A stretch of DNA of 64,000 nucleotides from Microbacteriaceae bacterium VKM Ac-2855 (lineage in GTDB: Bacteria > Actinomycetota > Actinomycetes > Actinomycetales > Microbacteriaceae), in NCBI GenBank assembly GCA_013204985.1, contig JABMLG010000002.1:496001-560000 (forward strand), in the 5' to 3' direction. Below are positions 1 to 8,747 of this stretch, in pieces; positions within the stretch are counted from its first letter, which is position 1; every line of letters begins with the position of its first letter. The notes under the pieces were generated by a model that saw only the letters and a list, made by a program, of their open reading frames with translations, searched no databases and was not told the origin of the DNA. Both the position numbers and the translations under genes were made by a program.

Positions 1-1030
1 GACTCATCGCGCCCGAGATGGCGAAGCGGATGCTGGACAGATCGATCGCGCCGCGTTCGGACGCGCGCGAGAGGGCGTCGTAGATCGGCGGCACCCCGGG
101 CAGGAAGGTGGGCGGTGCGGTCTTCGACGCCGTGGTGACCAGGTCGAGATCGAACTTCGGGAACAGTACGATCCGCGCGCCGATGCTCACCGCGGTGGTC
201 AGGCAGAGCGTGAGTCCGTAGGCGTGGAACATCGGCAGCACGCCGTAGAACGTCTCTTTGCCCGGCTGCAGGCCCGGCACCCAGGCCTGGCTCTGCGCGG
301 CGTTGGCGCGCAGGTTCGCGTGCGAGAGGATCGCGCCCTTGGGGGTTCCCGTGGTGCCGCTGGTGTACTGCAGCAACGCAGTGTCACCGAGGAGGGGCCG
401 CGGGTGCTTGCGGCTGAGCCTGCGGGACTTCACCAGCTGCTCCCAGCGCACGACGCTTCGGGTCTGCGGCTTCGCCGTCAGCGCAGCGCGAGAGTCCCGG
501 GCCTTCTTCACCGGCAGGCGAAGAGCGAGCCGCGTGCCCAGCGGCATCGCCGCCGTCAGGTCGACGGAGACCAGGTGAGACACCGCGACGTCGGCGGGGA
601 AGCCGGCGACGGTGTCGGCGACCTTGTCCCAGACGATCGCGACGTCGGCGCCGTGGTCCTCGAACTGGTGGCGCAACTCGCGGGCGGTATAGATGGGGTT
701 GTGCTCGACGACGATCGCGCCGAGCCGCAGAACAGCGTAGAACGCGACCACGTGCTGCGGGCTGTTGGGCAGCACCAGGGCCACGCGGTCGCCCGCAACG
801 ACGCCGAGACCGCGCAGCCCTTCGGCGGCCCGGGCGACCTGATCGCCGAGGCGGTCGTAGCTGGTGCTCGCACCGAAGAACTCCAGCGCGACGCGCCCGC
901 CGTGGCCCCGAACCGAGGCGTCGAGCATGTCGACAAGGGTCTGGGTCGGCGGCGCGATCTCTGCAGGTACGCCGCTCGCGTAGGAGGAGAGCCACGGTCG
1001 AGCGGCGAGGAACGAGGATCCGGAAGTCAC
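1..1030 (-). CDS. Long-chain fatty-acid--CoA ligase (AMP-binding), 3' end outside window
   Basis: This is an acyl-CoA synthetase of the ANL superfamily. It activates a carboxylic acid with ATP and transfers it to CoA in the cytoplasm. Reading leftward from GTG at 1030 the protein begins VTSGSSFLAARPWLSSYA, and about 343 residues are visible before the window edge. The diagnostic AMP-binding loop YTSGTTGTPKGA lies near residues 221-232, followed by the usual FHAYG segment (PMFHAYGLT). The C-terminal subdomain is not in the window. The GTG is the best start because the homologous region begins here and no closer ATG fits; the Shine-Dalgarno match (GGGACG) is weak. Acyl chain length cannot be read from sequence, so aryl or medium-chain acids remain possible. 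Confidence 0.88.
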   Translation of the reverse strand, partial: MTSGSSFLAARPWLSSYASGVPAEIAPPTQTLVDMLDASVRGHGGRVALEFFGASTSYDRLGDQVARAAEGLRGLGVVAGDRVALVLPNSPQHVVAFYAVLRLGAIVVEHNPIYTARELRHQFEDHGADVAIVWDKVADTVAGFPADVAVSHLVSVDLTAAMPLGTRLALRLPVKKARDSRAALTAKPQTRSVVRWEQLVKSRRLSRKHPRPLLGDTALLQYTSGTTGTPKGAILSHANLRANAAQSQAWVPGLQPGKETFYGVLPMFHAYGLTLCLTTAVSIGARIVLFPKFDLDLVTTASKTAPPTFLPGVPPIYDALSRASERGAIDLSSIRFAISGAMS

Positions 1031-1673
1031 CGTCCCGAGTATCCGGCACGTGCCTCCGCAGATGCCCAGAGCGACTCGTTGCGGAGAACGGGCGGACACG
1101 GCAACGACCGGGTGCGACACCAACGCGCAGCAGCTGCTCGCCATGCTCGGCCCGCAGGTCCCTACGACATCACGTGCACGATGTCGGGCGGGACAGCCGA
1201 TGACGGATCGCTCCTCACGTCCTGCGACCAGCCCGACGCGGCTGCCCGTCGGGTTGGAGCGACGCATCATCGGCCTGAAATCAGCGCCGCATCCCCGACG
1301 GGGATTCGCGAGCCCACGGCCGCGGCTCCGTCCAGGGCCGGGCAGCCAGTTCGAAGTGCGACCGCGCCGCGAGAACCGGCACGAAAAGTTCTCGCGGATA
1401 CCAGTACCGACGCCTCCGTCACCTGGCTCCATCACGACACTCACCACCGACCCCACAGCGGAATCGGCGGCTCAACCCGCCCAGAACGCGTCCACAACCT
1501 GACGGGAAGTGCGCCTGGATCGACGGAAGTTCGGTCGTCGAAGCAGACGTGCTGGGTGTACGAGGAGGGTGACGCGGTCGAACCGCGGCGGCGAACGTTC
1601 GGGCTCTAACGGCGTCGGCGGTGCTGGAGGTCGTGGCGCTCGCATCCGAGAGGAGACCAGCTGTGCAAGGCCG
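1031..1673. other. Gap without a recognisable gene
   Basis: About 640 bases lie between the acyl-CoA ligase start and the end of the PPOX gene. Frames stay open here only because the DNA is GC-rich; their translations are rich in Arg, Pro and Ser and show no domain. No tRNA, strong hairpin or insertion-sequence end was seen. The part next to 1030 should carry the ligase promoter. Confidence 0.5.
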
Positions 1674-2090
1674 TTATGGGTTGATGGGGGCTTTCGCTTT
1701 CCAGCCGTGCCAGCGGGTGATGTCGATGATCGCGGACCACCTATCGCTGTCGCGGTCACCGAGGGCGTGGCCGGTGTAGTGGTGAGACAAACGGTCGATG
1801 TCGGCGAGCTCGGGGTCGGGGCGGATCTGGGTAACGGTGCCCGAGATCGAAACGTGGGTGCCCCAGTCGTCGGCGTCGATGACCGTGAGGGCGACGCGCG
1901 GGTCCTGCCGCAGGTACTTCAGGCGTGCCCGGCTGGCATCCATGTTCAGCAGAATCGTGCGGTCATCGACGAGTTCGTACCACGTGGCAGTGGTGAGCAG
2001 CTCACCGCTGGGCTTGATCAACGCAACCACCGACGGGTTGGGGCGCCTCAGGAACTCTGCGATGTTCGCGGGAAGTGGTGACAGGGGCAT
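1674..2090 (-). CDS. PPOX-class (pyridoxamine 5'-phosphate oxidase fold) oxidoreductase
   Basis: A 138-residue split-barrel flavin- or F420-binding protein. It starts MPLSPLPANIAEFLRRPN and contains TTATWYELVDDRTILLNMDASRARLKYLRQDPRVALTV in pieces, the typical beta-strand pattern of the actinobacterial PPOX/F420 family: TATW and LLNMDASRARLKYLRQDP around residues 35-65, then TVIDADDWGTHVSISGTV. Length fits single-domain members. Such proteins reduce small substrates with F420H2 or bind FMN; the substrate cannot be predicted. It starts at ATG 2090 and is apparently monocistronic, with about 500 bases of sparse DNA upstream. Confidence 0.85.
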   Translation of the reverse strand: MPLSPLPANIAEFLRRPNPSVVALIKPSGELLTTATWYELVDDRTILLNMDASRARLKYLRQDPRVALTVIDADDWGTHVSISGTVTQIRPDPELADIDRLSHHYTGHALGDRDSDRWSAIIDITRWHGWKAKAPINP

Positions 2091-2212
2091 GGCGGATTCC
2101 GTCTCGTCTGAGATTCAGCTCTGTCGCCCCATCATCCAGCACAACCGCCTCTCGTCAACCAGGTCGAAGCGATCACTCTGCGGGACGCGCCCGCGCGAGC
2201 TATCCCGCCGCC

Positions 2213-2446
2213 GTGTCCGAACGGATCGGCGAGCTGCTTCGTCAGCGCGACATCGACGTCCGAGCCCTACCCGGCGCCGACGAGAACGCCGTGTTCGCGC
2301 CCGTCGAACGAGAAAGAGCGCCCGATGACCATCACCCTTACCGTGCGCGAGACGGAAACGACCGCCGTGTTGACTGGACACCGTACCTGGTGCGCATGGC
2401 CACCTGGTTCGGCGACCGGCAGAAAATCGCCGCGATGAGCGGCTGA
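2213..2446 (+). CDS. Doubtful small ORF or gene remnant
   Basis: A GTG-started frame of 77 residues begins VSERIGELLRQRDIDVRALP and ends FGDRQKIAAMSG. The first 31 codons and the last 25 have mostly G or C in third positions, as expected for coding DNA here, but the middle (about 2305-2370) does not. This would fit a frameshifted or partly deleted gene. No family is recognised and no convincing Shine-Dalgarno sequence precedes it. It may be chance. Confidence 0.2.
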   Translation: MSERIGELLRQRDIDVRALPGADENAVFAPVERERAPDDHHPYRARDGNDRRVDWTPYLVRMATWFGDRQKIAAMSG

Positions 2447-2537
2447 CCCACCGATGGACGTCGTCCTGAATCGAGGAAGTCATGACACGCCAGACCGGCA
2501 GCAGCGGCTAGTTACCTCGCAAATTGGAACGCATTGG

Positions 2538-2556
2538 TGATAGATATTATGTATCA
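2538..2556. promoter_or_regulatory. Palindromic operator, site A, upstream of the beta-helix enzyme
   Basis: The sequence TGATAGATATTATGTATCA is an inverted repeat centred on base 2547; only the 2543/2551 pair fails. It lies 38 bases before the ATG at 2594. A 15-base core ATAGATAWTATGTAT recurs before the sugar-binding-protein gene (5392-5406), differing only at the central base. The AT-rich core also supplies -10-like hexamers, so a bound protein would block the promoter. The GntR/FadR protein encoded at 13672 is the likely ligand by context; this is inference. Confidence 0.6.
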
Positions 2557-2593
2557 TGAACACACTTTGCGGATCTCAAAGACGAGGAGCAGC

Positions 2594-5293
2594 ATGAAAT
2601 TTTCACGGGCGAAGAAGGCCAGAGGTGGATGGGCCGCGTTGCTGATCGGGGCGATCGCGGCAGCGGTCCTCGTGCCTTCCCTTCCGGCGGCGGCGGTGAC
2701 GGCCAGCTATTGGGTCGATGCGGCCAATGGAAGCGACAGCAACACGGGGACCTCTAGTTCACAAGCGTTCAGGTCGCTGGCGAGGGCTCAGACGGCCGTT
2801 CGTGCAGTCGCGCCCTCGATGAGCGATGACGTGATCGTCAATGTGCGCTCGGGCACGTACACCCAGACGTCAGCCCTGACGTTCTCTGCAGCGGATTCGG
2901 GCACGAACGGGCACACCGTGCGATGGCAGGCCGCCCCCGGCGAGTCGCCGATCATCTCGGGAGCGCGCTCGATCACCGGTTGGTCGTCCGCAGGGAACGG
3001 CGTGTTCAAGGCGAGCGTCGGTTCGCTCGCCTTCCGCCAGCTGTACGTGAACGGCGTGCATGCGACGAGATCGCGCTTCCCCGACCAAGGATCCTGGTTC
3101 CAGCTCCTGTCCACCGACCCCACCGGCAAGACGGTCACCGTGCCGAGCTCGGCACTGAACTCGTCGGTGACTGCCGGCACCGAGATGATGCTCGAGACGC
3201 AGTGGGGCGAGAACTTCCTCCGAGTCAAGAGCATCAGCGGCGACAAGGTCGCCTTCCAGGACACGGAAGCGAACATCCTGTTCCAGCGGCCGAACCCGCG
3301 TCTGGAGAACGGTGAATTCTTCCACTGGGAGAACTCGCGCGGCTTCATCACCCAGCCCGGCGAATGGGCCCTGGACACCTCGACTCAGACCGTCTACTAC
3401 CTGCCCCGACCGGGTGAGGATCTGACGACTGCCGCTGTCACCGCTCCGGCGCTGGAGACGCTGGTGGACGTGTCGGGCGCCAGCCTGGATTCACCGGCTT
3501 CGAACATCAGCTTCTCGGGGCTCACTTTCACGGGAACGACCTGGACGCGCCCGAGCAATTCGGGGTACCTCAACGCGCAGGGCGGCAACTACAACCTGAC
3601 CTCGAACAACCAGAACCAACAGACCGTTGGACGACCACCCGCGGCCGTGCACGTTTCGAACGCCTCGAACATCTCCTTTGCGGGGAACACCTTCACCAAC
3701 ACCGGCGCCACGGCTCTCGATCTCGACCGGGGAACTCGCGATTCGGTCGTCGTGGGAAATGTCATCAGCGGTGGTGCGGGGAACGGGATCGTCGTCGGCA
3801 AGTTCTCCGACCCGTCGGTCGAATACCACAGCCCGTACGACCCGCCGAATACCCCGGCCGGATCGGACGCGCGGGAGGTCGCTTCGGGCAACACCGTGTC
3901 GAACAACCTGATCACGAGAATCGGTCTCGACTACTACGGCACCGCGGGGATCAACGCCGGCTGGACCAGCGGAACGACGATCACTCACAATGAGATCTCC
4001 GACGTTCCGTGGGCGGGTATCAGCGTCGGATGGGGTTGGCAGCACACCGCGGGCGCCGCGAAGAACAACACGGTGACCAACAACGAGGTCAGCAACGCCA
4101 TTAACAAGCTGTGCGACACCGGCGGGATCTACCACCTGTCCGTCGACCCCGGCAGCACGTACTCGAACAACTACGTCCACGATGTCGTTCGCACTCCGGC
4201 GGCGTGCACGAACCCCTTCATCGGGCTCTACTTCGACGAAGGATCCGACCAGCTGACGGCCGCGAACAACGTCGTCGAGAACGTCGAGAACATCGTGGGT
4301 CAGAACCAGAACGGCAGCAATGTGACGTTCAGCAACAACACTGCCGCCGGCAAATCGGTCATCCAGGCAGCCGGACTCGAGAGCGCCTATCGAGGCCTCC
4401 GCGCCAAGGTCGACATCGCCCAGGGCAAGGCGACCTCCGCATCGAGCACCTACTCCGGAGCACTGTCGTCGGGCTCCGCTGCTGACGGGAACCCCTCGAC
4501 CGGGTGGTCGGCGTCGGCATCCGACACGAACTCCTGGTGGCAGGTCGACCTGGGCGCTTCTGTCCCACTCGACCAGATCCAGGTCCTCAGTCGGCAGGAT
4601 GTGGACCAGCCCGAGACTCGGACCGGATTCTCGATCCAGGCATCGAACGACGCGACCTTCGCCAGCTACACCACGATCGGGCGAGTCTCCGGGCGTACGG
4701 TGCCCGATGCGGGCAGCGTCTCGCTGGACGTGACGACGAGCGCACCCTTCCGCTATGTGCGGGTACAGAAGATCGACGGCCGGTACTTCTACATCGCCGA
4801 CGTGCGTGTTCTCGCCGCGCAGGGCGCGATCGGGACCGGCCCGGTCGTCCCCAGCGCCTCGTCGACGGCCTTCTACACGCTGACCAACGTCAATTCGGGT
4901 CTGGTCGCCGACATCAATGCCGCGTCGACTGCGGACGGAGCGGCCCTCCAGCAGTACACCTCTCTCGGCGGCACCAACCAGCAGTGGCGGATCGTACCTG
5001 CCGGTGGTGGTCTCTACACGATCGTCAACCGCAACAGCGGCAAGCTGCTCGACGTCCAAGGCGCTAGCGTCTCCCGGGGTGCCAGCGTCGTGCAGCGGAC
5101 GGCGAACGGCTCGAACAATCAGCTGTGGTACTTCGAAGCCGCACCCAACGGAGCATTCGTGATCCGGAGCTTCCAGTCGAAGCAGGCCCTGGAAGTGGCG
5201 GGCAATACCACGGTCAACGGCGGCGGGATCGACCAGTGGGCACCCCTGAACCAGTCGAACCAGTACTGGTCGATCGCGGTAGCGCCCAACTAG
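2594..5293 (+). CDS. Secreted beta-helix glycosidase-like protein with discoidin and ricin lectin domains
   Basis: An 899-residue exported protein. A signal peptide (about residues 1-37, MKFSRAKKARGGWAALLIG then an Ala-rich cut region) is followed by a right-handed parallel beta-helix region opening YWVDAANGSDSNTGTSSSQAF, an opening common in GH141-like and related proteins. An F5/8 type C (discoidin, CBM32-like) domain covers about 613-735 and a ricin beta-trefoil (CBM13-like) about 755-899, with QxW signatures NQQWRI, NQLWYF and NQYWSI. The start is ATG 2594, preceded by GAGGAG; an upstream in-frame ATG at 2546 lies inside the operator. Context (deoxyhexose catabolism, shared operator) suggests release of L-fucose or a related sugar from a polysaccharide; GH141 includes an alpha-L-fucosidase. 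Xylanase or lyase activity cannot be excluded. Confidence 0.8.
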   Translation: MKFSRAKKARGGWAALLIGAIAAAVLVPSLPAAAVTASYWVDAANGSDSNTGTSSSQAFRSLARAQTAVRAVAPSMSDDVIVNVRSGTYTQTSALTFSAADSGTNGHTVRWQAAPGESPIISGARSITGWSSAGNGVFKASVGSLAFRQLYVNGVHATRSRFPDQGSWFQLLSTDPTGKTVTVPSSALNSSVTAGTEMMLETQWGENFLRVKSISGDKVAFQDTEANILFQRPNPRLENGEFFHWENSRGFITQPGEWALDTSTQTVYYLPRPGEDLTTAAVTAPALETLVDVSGASLDSPASNISFSGLTFTGTTWTRPSNSGYLNAQGGNYNLTSNNQNQQTVGRPPAAVHVSNASNISFAGNTFTNTGATALDLDRGTRDSVVVGNVISGGAGNGIVVGKFSDPSVEYHSPYDPPNTPAGSDAREVASGNTVSNNLITRIGLDYYGTAGINAGWTSGTTITHNEISDVPWAGISVGWGWQHTAGAAKNNTVTNNEVSNAINKLCDTGGIYHLSVDPGSTYSNNYVHDVVRTPAACTNPFIGLYFDEGSDQLTAANNVVENVENIVGQNQNGSNVTFSNNTAAGKSVIQAAGLESAYRGLRAKVDIAQGKATSASSTYSGALSSGSAADGNPSTGWSASASDTNSWWQVDLGASVPLDQIQVLSRQDVDQPETRTGFSIQASNDATFASYTTIGRVSGRTVPDAGSVSLDVTTSAPFRYVRVQKIDGRYFYIADVRVLAAQGAIGTGPVVPSASSTAFYTLTNVNSGLVADINAASTADGAALQQYTSLGGTNQQWRIVPAGGGLYTIVNRNSGKLLDVQGASVSRGASVVQRTANGSNNQLWYFEAAPNGAFVIRSFQSKQALEVAGNTTVNGGGIDQWAPLNQSNQYWSIAVAPN

Positions 5294-5326
5294 TTAAGCC
5301 AGTAGCCAGGGGCAGCTCGTACAGCG

Positions 5327-5355
5327 AGGGGGCAGGTCGCCAAGACCTGCCCCCT
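5327..5355 (+). terminator. Strong hairpin terminator after the beta-helix enzyme gene
   Basis: A perfect 12-bp stem (AGGGGGCAGGTC paired with GACCTGCCCCCT) with a 5-base loop begins 34 bases after the stop codon. No T-run follows, as is common in GC-rich actinobacteria. It separates the enzyme gene from the importer operon, which has its own operator. Confidence 0.8.
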
Positions 5356-5391
5356 CATCCGTTCTCGAAAGAGCTTTGGGGCCCTTGCATA

Positions 5392-5406
5392 ATAGATAAT
5401 ATGTAT
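5392..5406. promoter_or_regulatory. Palindromic operator, site B, upstream of the sugar importer
   Basis: ATAGATAATATGTAT is centred on base 5399 and matches the core of site A at 14 of 15 positions, the difference being the central base. It lies 69 bases before the ATG of the binding-protein gene in a short AT-rich island. The outer bases of site A (GA and TC) are not conserved here, so the core alone is probably recognised. Confidence 0.6.
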
Positions 5407-5474
5407 GATCCAATTGAGTCGTCGCCTTCCCCGAGGGCGCCTCGCCAATGATGCCGACCGATTAGGACGCCACG

Positions 5475-6836
5475 ATGACCCAGCAACGACGCCTCCGCCG
5501 TCCGCTTACCCGAGCACTCGCATTCGCCGCCACGACCGTGGCCACCCTGGGCCTGCTCACCGCCTGCTCAGGCTCCTCCGCCACGACGGATGAATACGGC
5601 TTCCCCGCCGCCGAGCAAGACTCCAGTGCGTCACTGACTGTCCTCGTGGATGCCGCGCGCGAGCCGATCGCCCAGGCCTTCGCCGCTGACAACCCCGACA
5701 TCCCGATCAGCATCGAGTCCTACGACGGAAGCTCGGGCGGCAGCGACTCCTTCAAGACGAAGGTCGCCCTGTTCGACCAGTCCGGCGAAGGATGGCCGGA
5801 CGTGGTGTTCTCGACCCAGCAGAACGACACCGCGTGGGCCGGCAGCGAGCAGAACGGCGTTCAGGCCTTCGCCGCGAAGCTCAACGGGGGCCTCCTCTCC
5901 GACGACTTCCTCGCCGGGTTCACCGATGGAGCGCTCGACCCGATGACCGTCGACGGCGACATCTACGGCGTGCGCAACGACCTCGCCCCCGTCGTCTACT
6001 GGTACAACGAGCCTCTGATGACGCAGTTCGGTTATGAGATCCCGACTACATGGGAGGAGTACGAGGCGCTCAGCGACAAGGTGGCGGCCGAGCATCCCGG
6101 CTACATCCTCGGCTCGGTCGGCGACTCGTTCGCCGGCCCGTACACCTACTACTGGAGCGGCCAGGCCCCGATCTTCCAGGTCGACGGCGACAGCTTCTCC
6201 AACGATTTCAGTGACGAGAACTCCACCAAGGTCACCGAGATGCTCGACCACATGATCGCGAACGGCACCCTCGTCCAGGACAGTGTCTTCGGCGCGGACT
6301 TCCTCGCCAAGTACAAGGACAAGATGCTCGGAACCCCTGGACCGGCCTGGTTCTCCGGGGCGATCTTCCAGAACCCGGACAGCCTCGATCTTCCGGCCGG
6401 AACCATCGGCGCCGCAGCCCCACTGCACTGGGACGGTCAGGACGAGGTCACCGGCAACGTCGGCGGCGGCGTCTGGTACGGGTCCAGCCACTCGAAGAAC
6501 CTCGAGGGCGTTGCCACCTTCCTGCAGTACGTGACCAGCTCCGACAAGGCGGCGGAACTCGCCACCGGACTCCCGGCCTACCAGTCGACCGCGGACGCCT
6601 GGCTCTCAGCGCAGTCCGAGTCCGGCTACTTCGCCGGCGACTTCAAGGGCGCCGTGTCGACGGCAGCGGCAGACGTCTGGAGCGGATGGGGTTTCCCCAC
6701 CTTCAGCCCGGAGACCGCGTACTCGTCTGTCGTCATCCCCGGACTGGCCGCTGGCAAGACTCTCGAGGAGCTCGTGCCGGACTGGCAGAAGGAGTACAAG
6801 AACGAGGCTCAGGTCCAGGGCTACACCGTCAAGTAG
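5475..6836 (+). CDS. ABC sugar transporter, substrate-binding lipoprotein
   Basis: A 453-residue family 1 extracellular solute-binding protein that should capture the sugar outside the membrane and deliver it to the permeases encoded next. The N-terminus has a basic region, a hydrophobic segment and a lipobox LLTAC with Cys31 as the lipidation site. The mature part shows the SBP pattern (LTVLVDAAREPIAQAFAADN, then DIYGVRNDLAPVVYWYNEPL). The start ATG 5475 has AGGAC a few bases upstream. It is the first gene of the importer and catabolic operon. The ligand is inferred to be L-fucose or a fucose-containing oligosaccharide from the downstream enzymes. Confidence 0.92.
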   Translation: MTQQRRLRRPLTRALAFAATTVATLGLLTACSGSSATTDEYGFPAAEQDSSASLTVLVDAAREPIAQAFAADNPDIPISIESYDGSSGGSDSFKTKVALFDQSGEGWPDVVFSTQQNDTAWAGSEQNGVQAFAAKLNGGLLSDDFLAGFTDGALDPMTVDGDIYGVRNDLAPVVYWYNEPLMTQFGYEIPTTWEEYEALSDKVAAEHPGYILGSVGDSFAGPYTYYWSGQAPIFQVDGDSFSNDFSDENSTKVTEMLDHMIANGTLVQDSVFGADFLAKYKDKMLGTPGPAWFSGAIFQNPDSLDLPAGTIGAAAPLHWDGQDEVTGNVGGGVWYGSSHSKNLEGVATFLQYVTSSDKAAELATGLPAYQSTADAWLSAQSESGYFAGDFKGAVSTAAADVWSGWGFPTFSPETAYSSVVIPGLAAGKTLEELVPDWQKEYKNEAQVQGYTVK

Positions 6837-6865
6837 CGATCCCGACCGACCCGGATTCCGACCGC

Positions 6866-7819
6866 GTGAGCAAAGGACATCTCATCACTCGATCCACATC
6901 GGCGCCCGCCGCCGCCCCGCTCGAGGCGCGGCGGCGGGCGACCCGCCCGAAACGACCCGATCGCTCGCAGGCCCGCATGGGCTATGTGTTCAGCTCGGGC
7001 TACGCACTCCTCTTGATCGCATTCGGCATCGCGCCGACGCTCTACACCGTCTACCTCGCCTTCACCGCCGACGGCGCGTTCGCCGGCGTCGACAACTTCG
7101 TGACGGTGTTCGGTGACTACCGGTTCCTCCCGGCAGTCCAGCACGTGGCGATCTACTTGGTCATCTACCTCATCTGTCTCCTCGTCTTCGTCGTCCTGCT
7201 CGCGCTGCTCATCCACTCGATCGGGCGCCGATGGCTGTCGAGCGGGCTCCGGTTCCTGTACTACATCCCGGGTGCAATCGCAGGCGCTTCCAGCGTGATG
7301 CTCTGGCTGTTCCTCCTCGACCCATCCGTCAGCCCGATCGCTTTCGTGCTGCGGGCCTTCGGGTTCGAGAACTTCGTCCAGACCGTGTCCGTCGACAACC
7401 TCCCGGTCATCTTCACCGTGATCGCTTTCTGGACCGGCGCCGGCGGCTGGATCGTCATCATGTACGGAGCACTCAACAACATCTCGGACGAGGTCATGGA
7501 GGCCTCCCGCATCGACGGTGCCGGGCCGGTGAAGACCGCCTGGTACATCCAGATCCCGCTGCTGCGGAAGTGGATCTCGTACATGGCCGTGATGTCGCTT
7601 GCCGCCGGCACCCAGCTCTTCGTCGAGCCACGGGTGCTCTCGCAGGCATCCAAGGGCGTCGTGCCGCCGGACTATTCCGTCAACCAACTCGCTTACCTCT
7701 TCGCCTTCCGCCAAGGGGACTTCAACGGATCCGCCGCGATCTCGCTGCTTCTGCTCGCAGTGGCAGCCGGTCTTTCGGCCATCTTCGTCTTCCGAGGAGG
7801 ACTCTTTGAGCGCGACTAG
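6866..7819 (+). CDS. ABC sugar transporter permease, MalF/UgpA type
   Basis: An integral membrane protein of about 317 residues with six predicted membrane segments. The cytoplasmic EAA loop reads EVMEASRIDGAGPVKTAW, which contacts the ATPase. GTG 6866 (VSKGHLITRST) is chosen because it follows the upstream stop by 29 bases and precedes the first membrane segment; the Shine-Dalgarno is poor, so the start is uncertain and an internal ATG at 6977 would remove the N-terminal basic stretch. It overlaps the next gene by 14 bases. No ATP-binding subunit is encoded nearby, so a shared ATPase of the MsiK type is probably used. Confidence 0.88.
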   Translation: MSKGHLITRSTSAPAAAPLEARRRATRPKRPDRSQARMGYVFSSGYALLLIAFGIAPTLYTVYLAFTADGAFAGVDNFVTVFGDYRFLPAVQHVAIYLVIYLICLLVFVVLLALLIHSIGRRWLSSGLRFLYYIPGAIAGASSVMLWLFLLDPSVSPIAFVLRAFGFENFVQTVSVDNLPVIFTVIAFWTGAGGWIVIMYGALNNISDEVMEASRIDGAGPVKTAWYIQIPLLRKWISYMAVMSLAAGTQLFVEPRVLSQASKGVVPPDYSVNQLAYLFAFRQGDFNGSAAISLLLLAVAAGLSAIFVFRGGLFERD

Positions 7820-8747
7820 CCTCTCTCCAGCCGCCGTCAGCCGGGCAGAACGCGAACCGGAGAACCGCACAGCGCAGCCCACCCCCGGGCGCTGGCTCGG
7901 TCGCGTCTTCGTCGGCCTCGTTCTGCTGCTGTTCGCGCTGCTGTTCACGATTCCGGTGATCTGGCTCCTGCTCGCACCGACCAAGACCGCGGCCGAGCTT
8001 CTGCAGGATCCGCCCTTCAGCGTCGGCGGGTTCGACACCCTCATGACGAACTGGAACGAACTGGTTCAGTTCCAGAACGGCATCGTGTGGACGTGGCTCG
8101 GCAATTCGGTCCTCTACAGCGGTGTCGCCCTCGTCATCACGCTCGTCGTGAGCATCCCGGCCGGCTACGCGCTGGCCCTCACCGAGTTCCGGCTCCGCAA
8201 GGCCCTGCTCGTCGCCACTCTGATCGTGATGCTCATCCCGAACACGGCCCTCGTGCTGCCGATCTTCCTCGAACTGTCGGCGGCGAAGTTGATCGGCAAT
8301 CCGCTGGCGGTGATCCTGCCGTTCTCGTTCTTCCCGTTCGGGGTGTACTTGGCCTACATCTACTTCTCCACCAGCGTGTCGAAAGACCTGCTCAACGCGG
8401 CGCGCATCGACGGCGCGAGCGAGCTGCGGGTGTTCCTGCAGATCGCCATGCCTCTCGCGACCCCCGTGATCGCCCTGGTCGGGTTCTTCAATCTCGTCGG
8501 CAACTGGAACAACTACTTCCTTCCTTTCGTCACGGTCCCCGGCCGCAAGTCGCCGATCCAGGTCGGTCTCGTCGAGCTGCTCTCCAACGTTCCGCTTTTC
8601 AACCCGACGAGCTCGGCCTCGGTCACCATCAGCCTGCCGGTGCTGGCTCTGGCGACTCTCGTATCGGTGGCGCCCGTGCTGGTGATCTTCCTCTTCTCCC
8701 AACGATTCCTCGTGTCGGGCATGACCGCGGGCGGAACCAAGGGATGA
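7806..8747 (+). CDS. ABC sugar transporter permease, MalG/UgpE type
   Basis: The second permease of the importer, about 313 residues, with membrane segments from about residue 32 on and the EAA motif NAARIDGASELRVFLQIAMP. The start is TTG 7806: GAGGAGG at 7794-7800 sits 5 bases before it and no ATG or GTG fits, so this codon is well supported. It begins inside the end of the previous gene and ends in an ATGA overlap with the mutarotase gene. It forms a heterodimeric channel with the 6866 product. Confidence 0.9.
   Translation: MSATSLSPAAVSRAEREPENRTAQPTPGRWLGRVFVGLVLLLFALLFTIPVIWLLLAPTKTAAELLQDPPFSVGGFDTLMTNWNELVQFQNGIVWTWLGNSVLYSGVALVITLVVSIPAGYALALTEFRLRKALLVATLIVMLIPNTALVLPIFLELSAAKLIGNPLAVILPFSFFPFGVYLAYIYFSTSVSKDLLNAARIDGASELRVFLQIAMPLATPVIALVGFFNLVGNWNNYFLPFVTVPGRKSPIQVGLVELLSNVPLFNPTSSASVTISLPVLALATLVSVAPVLVIFLFSQRFLVSGMTAGGTKG

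Larger units (their letters stand above)
2091..2593. other. Sparse intergenic region, with the operator at its right end
   Basis: These 503 bases separate the leftward PPOX gene from the rightward beta-helix enzyme gene. The left part holds only a doubtful small frame (2213-2446). The right end (2521-2560) is sharply AT-rich against a GC-rich background and carries the palindrome at 2538-2556. No RNA gene was recognised. Confidence 0.5.

Noticed and set aside
224-1609. Rightward 461-codon frame over the acyl-CoA ligase gene
   Set aside because: The other strand encodes the AMP-binding motif; this frame has no domain and low-complexity composition.
2534-2593. Start of the beta-helix enzyme at the upstream ATG or GTG codons
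   Set aside because: These codons lie in or before the palindromic operator and would put a polar stretch ahead of the signal peptide; GAGGAG supports ATG 2594.
3491-5059. Long frame antisense to the beta-helix enzyme
   Set aside because: The sense strand has a signal peptide and two lectin domains; the antisense product resembles nothing and mirrors codon structure.
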